Shown here: piece after piece, positions 1-10,900 of the stretch
How the letters are laid out: every line of letters starts with the position of its first letter
Numbering within the stretch: position 1 is the stretch's first letter
The notes under the pieces: generated by a model
The model's database searches: none
What the model was told of the DNA's origin: nothing
Seen by the model: the letters and a program-made list of their open reading frames with translations, nothing else
Assembly: GCF_032854445.1 (NCBI RefSeq)
Contig: NC_088303.1
Span: 22,139,501-22,203,500, forward strand
DNA from: Liolophura sinensis
Taxonomy: Eukaryota > Mollusca > Polyplacophora > Chitonida > Chitonidae
Direction of reading: 5' to 3'
DNA length: 64,000 bases
Program-made: the position numbers and the translations under genes

Positions 1-1331
1 CGTGGGAGGTCCTCGGTTAAGGCTGTTGATGTACTTACTGGTTGGGGTGGGTTGGGGTGGGTGGGTGTCAGTTAAGGCTGCTGACGTACTTACTGGCTGG
101 AGAGTAAGGTTGCGGATGTACTTACTGGCTGGGGAGTAAGACTGCTGATGTACTTATTGGCTGGAGAGTAAGGTTGCTGATGTACTTACTGGCTGGGGAG
201 TAAGACTGCTGATGTACTTGCTGGTTGGGGAGTAAGGTTGCTAATGTACTTACTGGCTGGGGAGTAAGACTGCTGATGTACTTGCTGGTTGGGGAGTAAG
301 GTTGCTAATGTACTTACTGGCTGGGGATAAGGCTGCTGATGTACTTGCTGGTTGGGGAGTAAGGTTGCTAATGTACTTACTGGCTGGGGAGTAAGACTGA
401 TGATGTACTTACTGGCTGGGGAGTAAGACTGCTGATGTACTTACTAGCTGGGGAGTAAGACTGCTGATGTACTTACTGGCTGGGGAGTAAGACTGCTGAT
501 GTACTTACTGGCTGGGGAGTAAGACTGCTGATGTACTTGCTGGTTGGGGAGTAAGACTGCTGATGTACTTGCTGGCTGGGGAGTAAGGCTGCTGATGTAC
601 TTGCTGGTTGGGGAGTAAGACTGCTGATGTACTTACTGGCTGGGGAGTAAGACTGCTGATGTACTTACTGGCTGGGGAGTAAGACTGCTGATGTACTTAC
701 TGGCTGGGGAGTAAGACTGCTGATGTACTTGCTGGTTGGGGAGTAAGACTGCTGATGTACTTACTGGCTGGGGAGTAAGACTGCTGATGTACTTACTGGC
801 TGGGGAGTAAGACTGCTGATGTACTTGCTGGTTGGGGAGTAAGGTTGCTGATGTGCTTACTGGCTGGGGAGTAAGACTGCTGATGTACTTGCTGGTTGGG
901 GAGTAAGGTTGCTGATGTACTTACTGGCTGGGGAGTAAGACTGCTAATGTACTTACTGGCTGGGGAGTAAGACTGCTGATGTACTTACTGGCTGGGGAGT
1001 AAGACTGCTGATGTACTTGCTGGTTGGGGAGTAAGACTGCTGATGTACTTGCTGGTTGGGGAGTAAGGTTGCTGATGTACTTACTGGCTGGGGAGTAAGA
1101 CTGCTAATGTACTTACTGGCTGGGGAGTAAGACTGCTGATGTACTTGCTGGTTGGGGAGTAAGACTGCTGATGTACTTACTACTGGCTGGGGAGTAAGAC
1201 TGCTGATGTACTTGCTGGTTGGGGAGTAAGGTTGCTAATGTACTTACTGGCTGGGGAGTAAGACTGCTGATGTACTTGCTGGTTGGGGAGTAAGGTTGCT
1301 AATGTACTTACTGGCTGGGGAGTAAGGCTGC
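1..1331. repeat. 32-bp minisatellite, about 39 units, open to the left
   Basis: From about 76 to 1331 the sequence repeats with a 32-bp period; positions 1-75 are diverged units, so the array probably starts outside the window. Two unit types alternate irregularly: one contains CTTACTGGCTGGGGAGTAAG and the other CTTGCTGGTTGGGGAGTAAG, with linked changes at the GACTGCTGATG / GGTTGCTAATG positions. It lies downstream of the last visible ELYS exon, so it is probably intronic. Open frames across it are by-products of the repeat. Confidence 0.97.
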
Positions 1332-1889
1332 TGTGGCTCAAGGTTCTTGGGAGAAGACCGGCGTACACACACAGGTTAAACATCTCTGCAGGGGCCAGGA
1401 GACAGTTTGGGCCCTGCTGCTGCAGACTCATCAACACCTTACAAACAGACAGCACAGAATCACTACATCATACAAACACAAACATTTACATGTGCAGTGG
1501 TGCATCCCTCTACCTCTACAGGGAAGGACTGGGGAAAGAGAATTTCAAATGAGCACTGATGCACTATTATTTGATAATGTTAATTCATTATTGGAAAAAT
1601 TATCATACTATAATGTCTTTTCATTTCAAATATCACATCAGAAATAACAAAGATTACTTTTCTTAAATTCAGGTATAACAATGTAAACATAAGGCCGTGC
1701 CTTTACAACTAAAATAAGCACCAGTAAATTTGCATGACAGTATAAGGTTTCTGCATTAAGGAATTAGTCAAAGCAAAAGGGAACAGCTTTCCTGACTTTC
1801 TTATTCAATGCTGACAATTATGTGTGAGCAGGATTTCTTTAACTGTCTTTGTGTTGCACATATCAAACAACAAATTCCGAATAACTTAC
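1332..1889. other. ELYS intron sequence between minisatellite and exon
   Basis: Unique AT-rich intronic sequence follows the end of the array. Short open frames on both strands at 1180-1647 either run into the repeat or have no recognisable content. I see no exon here. Confidence 0.6.
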
Positions 1890-1951
1890 CTGTCTTTGAG
1901 TTCCCTGAAATCTTGCTGAAACAAAACTTGTCTCAAGAACACATTTAGCTT
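1890..1951 (-). CDS. AHCTF1: ELYS exon, residues 523-543, last one inside the window
   Basis: Acceptor TTTTCTGTTGCAG, donor AGACAG followed by GTAAGTTATT; phase 1 in, 0 out. AKCVLETSFVSARFQGTQRQ resembles the vertebrate ATCLLNSGVVHLTCTGFQK region. No further ELYS exon is visible between here and position 1, so the next one lies to the left of the window. Confidence 0.85.
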
Positions 1952-4900
1952 CTGCAACAGAAAAGCACAGAACAACTTTCATGAAAACATACATATGTAA
2001 ACTTGAACAGCTCAGCTGTTTACTGTCCCCTTTCATTACCAGCTCTTAATGTTTCACATCTTTCTTTCTGGTATATATACATGTACATTCTTCACCATAC
2101 TTACGGTTACTCAATAGTCAATGCTGTGTCTACATGTATGTATATAAAGGTTTTATTCACATCTGTCTTGTTATAGGATATTGGTTGGTTTTCAGACATC
2201 ATCAGACTGAACTTGCAAGATGTACAGTGAAAAAATACATAACTATGTGCAGAAAAACAACGCAGTAATTTTGAAACCTGATGTGGATGATTGATGAAAA
2301 CATTAATTTAAATGACAAAAGCAAGTCTCCATCTACTCACCGAACGCCAGAGATGATGGATAGAAGTGTTGTTCAGGGGCCAGAGGAGCATTATTGATAA
2401 ATTTCCTCACAGTATCATAGCCAACATGGACTGCCTGTAACACAACACTATTTTGTTGACTTATTCCAAGTATTGAAATCCGGCTCACTATTACTGTGTT
2501 CATTTAACAACTGACTAAATACTGTATGCTGTATCAAGATTTCCCTGACATATGAGTACAACATAGGTGACAGGAAGTCAGAAATCCTAGTGAGATTATT
2601 TACACGTATTTATTTGATTGATCTTTTACACATATACTCATATGAAATATTTCAATTACATTATGGTTTATAAGGGGAAGAAACGGTACAGTGCCTGTAG
2701 AAAACCACTGTACATGGTCAGAAACCTCACAGCTCCAGGTGACATTTTAAAACTAACAATTCTGATTCTAAACTTTAAAGCAGAATGAAATTTTATAAAA
2801 TGTAACTCAAAAAGATACTTTCTGAAAGCTGTTAAGTCTGTGAATGAAAGAAATTTGTATGAAAACTTTAGTGGTAAACAATCAAATATCTTGTTCAATT
2901 TACTTGCTAGTTTTAATACAACCAGATTAGTTTGGGTGCCCAACTGTTCAGGAGCCAAACACTTTTTTGGAACTTTCTTTTGGGTTCTAAATATGTCCCT
3001 GACTTCTCACGTAAAGCTGTAGCTCCTTCACAGAGAGTTCAATCCAACACCTGAATCTAGCGGCCTCGAATGAAGCATGTGACCTCTCTGTGCAGACCGT
3101 TTACATTATAAATGAACGATGTCAAAATGTTTGGCAAATCTCACCAGCAGGCTATCGGGGGCTGCAGTGTCTGTAATTTGGTCCAAACTGTAGAAGGCAA
3201 AGTAGGAACACAATTCCATGGAACCAGTAACCCTAAAATATAGGACAAAGAAAATTCTATTTGTGTTGCCAATAGTACCAATGGCCTGTACTTCTACAAA
3301 ATGATAAAAATGTTACAATCTTCTTTAGTTATGGCACGTCCTAACATCTAGGGTTATAGATAAGTTTCTGAGCTTTCATTATAATGTTGTAACTAGATAC
3401 TGGAATAAGGCCCTGGCTTTTCAGTGCAATTTGTTCACATTTTTAATTTAATTTTGGAGGCAGAACCACATTGGTTGCACCAGCCAGTTTCAAAGTTTTA
3501 CAAAAATTAAAATTTTATCAGTCAACACAGAGTAATGCCTTCAGAGTTTGCTTGAATATTGAATAAACACCTTGCAAACATGTGAAAAGGTTGAAGATAT
3601 ACAGTATATTCCAACTGACCACAAACGACTTGACAAAAAAGTCTTTCAGCCTTGATAAGCCATAACAAATGTGAGCCTACCTTAAAGAGGTGGGCATCTG
3701 GGCGTGGTACCATCTGTTCATATCAAAGAGTCCGAGGTACGCCCTGGTATTGGTGGATGAGCCTGCTTCCTGAGCCTCCCAGATCACCACACTAAGGCTG
3801 AGGTCAGGGCCATGTAAACCTGCTGCCGACAGAAAGTACCACATACCCCACATTACTGTATTTCAGCTGAACTTTGGTAAGAAGAAGCATATAAAGGCCT
3901 GAAATGACATCTTTGTCACTGAATGACACTGAAGTTTTCCTGGTAAGAAGTTTATCAGAATTCACAAAAAGCTCATGAGTTGCATTTTAATTTATTTATT
4001 TGATTGGTGTTTTACACCATACTCAAGAATATTTCACTTATACGACAGCAGCAAGCATTATGATGGGAGGAAACCAGGGCTTGGCGCTTTAGGTTAAATA
4101 CGGTATATCCAAAACTACCCTTCCTCACTTTTTTCGGATTGTATTTTAATGAATTAAATGCACATAAAAGCTTGAATTCTACGGTGGGCTTTGCTGAGAT
4201 ATTGATCATCATAAATGCCTGTCATGTGAAACTGGGTTTTTATTTTACATTTCTTTTCACCTTTGGTAAAAATGTTATGAAGTAAAGTCTTGATGTTCAA
4301 CATCTGTCTAACAGACCTTGGATGCAGCTATAAAAGCCTAACCTTAATTTCTCCAAAAAATTACAATGCAATGCTCTGTTTGATTAAATTACTGAATTTT
4401 GCTTAAATTACAATGTTCCCAAAAACAATCATTGAGCCAGTAGACTGAAGTTTAACTGGACTTTAAAAAATGTTAGCCAGATATACAGAAGAACTTGAAA
4501 TGCTGCTGTATCACCCCCACCTTCCCACCAACCAAGGCTTAAGTTAATATGTCTTACTCTCTTCAAAGGATTCTTCGCCCTCTGCCTCCTTATTTGGTGG
4601 GTTGTAATACGGGTCCTGCATTGTGTAACAGCCCAAAATACGACTCCATGCAACATCCTGGCCAAAGGGTGAAAAAAGGTCAGCGGATAGATCAAGGTCA
4701 AACCGCAAACCCACAGACAGCAAGTCCTGTATAAAATAAGAATAGCAATCAGACACCATAAAATGACATAGAACCAGAGATTTCAATTATATTATGATGG
4801 GAGGAAACCTATGATTATCTGCCGGTTGCTGACAGGTCTTCCCACATACCGCCTGAGAGGAAGCCACCATGAGCTGGACTGGAACTCACAGACCACACTA

Positions 4901-7900
4901 GTGAGAGGCTCCTGGGTGCTGCACTAGCACGCTAACCACTAGGCTACGAAGACCCCACAGGCCAGTTGAGAAGGGTAATTACGAATATTCAGCGCTTTGT
5001 TAACTTGATTTCGCCACAGCAAAGTCATTAGTGCTTACATATCCAAGTCAATTGAGAAGGTTACCTATACCATTTTCAATAAGTTTACTTACCTTGTAAA
5101 ATGTACCATAGCCACTGAACCAGTCCTTACTGCTGTATGCCAGCTGATATAGACTAACACTTGCAATGCTATCCTGCCTGCAATGAGGAAAGTCAATATG
5201 GAGAGCATGAGCTCCAGTGCGAGTCCAGGGAGTTGAGGACACTGGATAAATGAATTTTGTGTTTATTTCCAATCCACAGTTGCATGTATGACAACTTCTA
5301 TATCTAAAATCTGTTTCATTCTTCGGAAATACAGGTCTGTTATCTTTGATTCACTAACATGGAAATTGGTCTTGTTAAGAATGCTGTCTTCAACATATCC
5401 AAGCTGTGCGCTACAAACACGTTTCCTTTAATTGTACATTAATTCTTACTTCGCACCTCCTAGTTATTTGTGAAAAATAAAGACCATAATATCACAATGC
5501 ACACAAATGTACCTGGTGCATGGAAAACAAGCCAAACTTTGCCATAAACCTCCATTTTCAATTTATACCGTCAAAAGGGCCAATGACAACTTGTTTGGGA
5601 GTCTTTACTTTTTGTGTTAACATGAACAGAAGGAACTGTAAGAAACTACTGTGAAAAAAAAAAAAAAGATGACCATAATTTTGGAAGAGCAGCCAAGTCC
5701 ACCCTCGAAACGAGTCCAGTGATTCAAAAATGACAGTTTACCAGTGTAAATGCTGTTTGGGTAGATGTGCTGGTAAATCTGAGTTAATTGCAACATAACA
5801 GTCTTTATTATTCCTACATACTGAGGCAATTTGAATTCAGAATTACTTTAACATCATAAGAAACTAGTTTTCTGTGCATACAGCTTGAACACCTTACGGA
5901 CAGTACACGCGACAGGACAGAGTTCCATGTTAATAGTGAATATAACTATTCCGAGTGACTGATGTGGAAGCTGAGCAGGGAAGACGGCCATCGATCTCAG
6001 AGCTAGACAACATCAGGCAAATAACCCTACCAGATTTTTTTTTCTTTATTATTTTATTACTGAGAAATGAAGACGGATGATGAAACACTGAGCACTGTTA
6101 TGAACTGATCTCCCTCAGAAAATAAAGCATTCTTGCCTATACAGAGCACAAAAGAGTAAAATAAGTCTGTTTCTGATTCTTATGCTCAACCACAAAAATA
6201 TCCGAACAATAAGAGAATAAGCATAGTGTAGCCTCGCTATAAGACGCCTCAATATAGCGCGCAATCGGATATAACGCAACCACAATTTTGTCCCCCAAAA
6301 ATCTGTGGCGTACTTTCATGTGAGAACACCTAAAACTGCAAACGAATAAAGATTTTTCAACAAGAAATATACAAAAATAACACAACATCATTTGCTCCAT
6401 ATCTCACTGTTGGTGTGTGACCCATGTTTTATTTGAACTTTTAGGCTTAAGCTTTTGAACATTACGTGAGCATAAGCAAAAAAAAAAAAGGATTTTATTA
6501 CGAATAATGAAAGAGGTTGTAGCTGGTTACATTTTCTTTGCAAGCAAGTTTGATTCCAATCGCATGTGACGTTGTTGTTGCAGCATTACTTCCGTCTGTG
6601 TGTGGGGGGCTTCGTCAGCAATGCAGAACACATTTTGCTCACTGTGACAGGCATACCTCATAAAGGGATTAATGTTTGTACACTTTCCATAAATGGTGAT
6701 AACTCGCTATAAAGCGAGGGTTAAACTGCAGGGAGTAATATTTAGCTTACCGGTATGCTGACATGTTAGAGTTGAGATGAACTCGCTCAAATGTTTGAGA
6801 ATGGCTTCTTAATTTTGGTCCTCTTTCCTTCATTTAATACAATGATTTAGCATGATATACATTAAAATGGTTAACAGTATTTTTGTTTTGTTCAGCAGCT
6901 ATATTGCCGTCACGTGTCATGGGTTGGCAGTCATCTGCCACCTGCCATTTTGAATCTGAGGCATCTCAGTTCCAGGAGTTACTTCTGAAACGAGCAGACA
7001 GCCAAATTGGATACCAAATGCACTGCATCTTTTTTATTTAAAAATAAAGTCTACGAAGTGACGTGAATTGAGCTTGTGGAAATGTTTAACATGCGGCGAG
7101 TTCTGTAGATCAGCTCTGGCTAGCTTCGCGGGATATGACTGTAGGATGGTGCTGGAATGCTTGAATCCTTATGTAATAATAAATCTCATGCATTTATAGT
7201 AAACTAACAATACAATGGCTTTGATGAAACACATTTTACCTCAATCAAACTTCGGTCAATGTCAAAATCATGAACTGTAAGACTGAATGTAGCCATATAT
7301 ACTGTAGCCATATATGAAGGGTCAGATATATAAAGGGTCATTTCATTATAGTGCGAGGCAGCCTATAACGCCCTCAACGTGTCCCCAAAGCGACGCGTTG
7401 TAACGAGGTTACACTGTATAATCATTTTCTTCTGGTCTGTACATGTCAATGCAGCTGCAGCATTGCCTGGTAGCCGTGGAAATAGAACATTCCTATATTT
7501 ATAATTATACAATATTTATATAACTTTTACCAAACCTAAATGCTTTCCAAAATAACAATTTTCACCACTGGAATCAAGTTCTGACAATTTTGTGACAAAG
7601 GGATTCCATCAACTTACTCCAGTTCAGAGGGAAGACAGCTACGGGCAACCCACAGATAGCAGAAATTTTTGGGGTCATTCTCCGGTTCTTGATGTGCAAA
7701 ATGTGTGACAGAGGGTAGGTCCATTTCCAGTCGACTGCTGTACCTGTAAATAAGGTCAATGGTAACCTCAATAATGATAAACTCAATAAAGCATACATAA
7801 AGATAAATATTGTGTGTATGATCATTTAAGGACACGTTTATCCTACAGTTGTCTTGATTTTTTTTACTTCCATCTTTATTTATTTATTTTATTTGATTTG

Positions 7901-10900
7901 TGTTTTGTGCCGTACCCAAGAATATTTCACTTATACGCCAGCAGCCAGCACTTTGGTGTACTCCCACATTACCAGGGCATGCCCATTTTAGGAAACTGCC
8001 ATCTTCTTGCATACTACTTAAATTGGTGGTAGCTCTCCAAGACATACAATCCTTCTGGCCAAAATTGTGCAGCCAGTCTTATCAAAGTTTGGAGAAACTT
8101 AACGTCATATGGTCAGAATTCAGCTTCGATATGTTGAACAATTTCTTTTTAAATCCCATTTGCATGTAGACTTTGCTAGACAGGTTTTACGTAACACGTA
8201 CCCGAGTTTTTCACTTATATAATTACAGAAAATATGTAATAGTAAGTGATTAAGTGAGTGCTTGGGGTTTTACATCGTACTTAACAATTTTTAATTCATA
8301 TGATGATGAAGGAGCCCTTAAAGTGATGTGATGTAATGTGTCTCCTTGTTGCAGGACGGATTTCCACCGCTCTTTTATCTAGTGCTGCTTCACTGGGATG
8401 ACTTACCCAAGGCAAGTAGGCCTCCCGCTTAAGCCACTATACTGATACTGCTATCCAGTCGTTGTACTGTTCCCTTCATGCTGAACGCCAAGCGAGAAAG
8501 TCACAACTTCCTCTTTTAAGGTGATAAGAGGGGCCTCCGTGGCTCAGTTGGTTAGCGCAGCATAATGACCCAGGAGCCTCTCACCAATGCGGTCTCTGTG
8601 AGTTTTGATGCTCATGGTCGTGTGATGCTCTGCCCAGTTTCCTCCCACCGTAATACTGGCCACCGTAGTATAAGTGAAATATTCTTGAGTACGGCGTAAA
8701 ACTCCAATCAAAAAAATAAAATAAATAAATAAGGTATTTGGTGTGACCCAACCCAGGATTGACGCTGAATCTACCACTTCCTGAAGCGGACGCTCTACCA
8801 ACTGTGCTATCGAGGCCTGTAAAAATATGTAATGGGAGGAGGAGGCCAGTGTGTTGGCAAAAAACAACCAACCTTTTCCACATGACACTGGTGGAAGTCA
8901 TAAATGGTGAACTTCATGTAAGATTACAAGAATAAAAGTTTATGTAAGATGTAAGACTACACGACTAAGAGTTCATGTAAGACGACAGGACTAAGAGTTC
9001 ATGTAAGAATACATGACTAAGACTTCGTATTAGTGATGGGAGGCATCTGCTACCACTGACTAGGCTACTCAATATCACCGTGTCCATGGTGTCAATCAAA
9101 TCCTAATTCGGATTAAGGAGTATACATACTATTAGTTATATGGTTACTCAGTGATAGGATACGAAAATATATGGTGTCAGTAATCCTCATATATAGCGTT
9201 AATATGAAGATTACGATACCATTTATTTTCCGTAATCCTGAAAAGACCCATCAATTCAGTGCAGAACTGAAGACCCAACAAAAGGAGGTAACCTACACAG
9301 CCGACACATTCGACATCGTCTGCTTGATTCAAGAATATATCTGTGACTGTTGTTGTCCAATGAAAATTGAAATTGATGTGGAGTAAAGCTACATGCATGT
9401 TCATGACACACCCACTTACTCCAAAACCGGGTTAAACAACTTCCAAAGCTGGTAACATCCAAAACTGAAGCCTACGGCTAACTTCCCAGTTTGAGGAATA
9501 TACTGTAAACAGGTAATGGACACATCATCTGGAAAATAAGATAAAGGTATGACATAATAATTTAGAATCAACTCAAATTAGAGCTATGTACATACTCAGC
9601 TTCAATCACCTAATCTCAAATTTATACAACACAGAAGAAACTATGATTACATGTGTGACATTCAAGAAGTCTTTCCTATAGCCAAACCCTTCAAAGTGTT
9701 ACACACATACCTGCCAAGAACTTCTTGATGGAACTATCATCAGGTTTTCTGTACACAAAACTGCTGCGGTGGTGACTGTCTTCTGTGAACAGAAAATAAA
9801 CACTCTGAAATTTTGCTTTATATAAATTTCTGTTACATCACAGTTACAGCTTTTACCAAGACCATTTTTGAACCTTTTCTTCGTCATTAAGACCAATAAC
9901 TAGTTAGGGTGCTAGCAACAGTGTTAGTCAGTCTGATCATTCCTCATTGGTTTCTGCCATGTCTTACCATCCAGAAGCATGCATAGGTGCTGTCCCTTGG
10001 ACATGGCATGTTGTCGTTTGGCAGGTACGTCCTTAGTGCGAGGTGAAATGATGCATAAACCAGAAGGTAGAACAGGACCAGTCCTCATCACATACTCATC
10101 CAGACCCAGATCTGCCAGCAAAAAGATATCTATATCTGACAGGTATTTAAATTCCAAACAGAAGGCCTAGTTGTTCTCACATACCACCTTAGCAGAATAA
10201 CTTTCTCTCACATATACATGTACATAAGCTAATTTCAGCTGAAGCCTAGAAAAAGGATTGGAAGAAATCATGCCAAAACCTAGAGAAAATTCAGCATTTT
10301 GTCAATACAGTTTTACACAATTACAACCAGTCTATCTGGCCAATGGCTGGTTATTTGAACCAGGGTGAGTAGATTGTTGTCAACTATCTGCATGTAGCTA
10401 TAATGAACCCTGAAGACACACTGACAAAAAGACAAAAATCGGCATCACACCTCAGAAACACAGAAAGCTTCATTTCAATAATCTCCCTTATCACATGACT
10501 TAATGCAAGATTAGTTTTTGAGCTGTGAAACTAGGAGAAGAGGGACCTTGCTCTTGACTGCCTCTAAAATGTTGAGAGATCTTTTATAAAGTTCATGTTT
10601 TTCTTCTATATTCAACAGAGTTTGCCAAAACTGTCCGTTGTACATCTAGCTCTTTTTCAATAGGGAATTTTTAATCTTGCTCCAAATGGCATAAAAACAC
10701 TATATAATGTATAATATATGAGCTTTCTAAATCAGTTCACAAAATAACAATGCGTCTTGAAGGTTGGTCTACAAAAAGTTTCTGTTACTTTAACTTCAAA
10801 ACTGACCATCAGCCACACTCGAAATTTGGCTTAATCACTTCTTACCTAAGAAGTAAACATAGCCGCATATGGTGCCCACTGCAACTACTCCACAGAAGTA

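Noticed and set aside
1180-1552. Open frames on both strands at the end of the minisatellite
   Set aside because: Composition comes from the 32-bp repeat and the flanking sequence; no homology and no fitting splice phase.
2603-2650. Possible SINE-A tail fragment
   Set aside because: Only a loose match (TATTTATTTGATTGATCTTT, CTCATATGAAATATTTCA); too degenerate to annotate as a copy.
5178-5272. Upstream part of the minus-strand open frame over the 5.1-kb ELYS exon
   Set aside because: Using it would break the phase with the preceding exon; the acceptor at 5178 restores the frame and the ELYS alignment.
8540-8620. tRNA gene suggested by an A-box-like TGGCTCAGTTGG
   Set aside because: It is the tRNA-derived head of a SINE followed by the SINE body and A-rich tail, not a complete cloverleaf.
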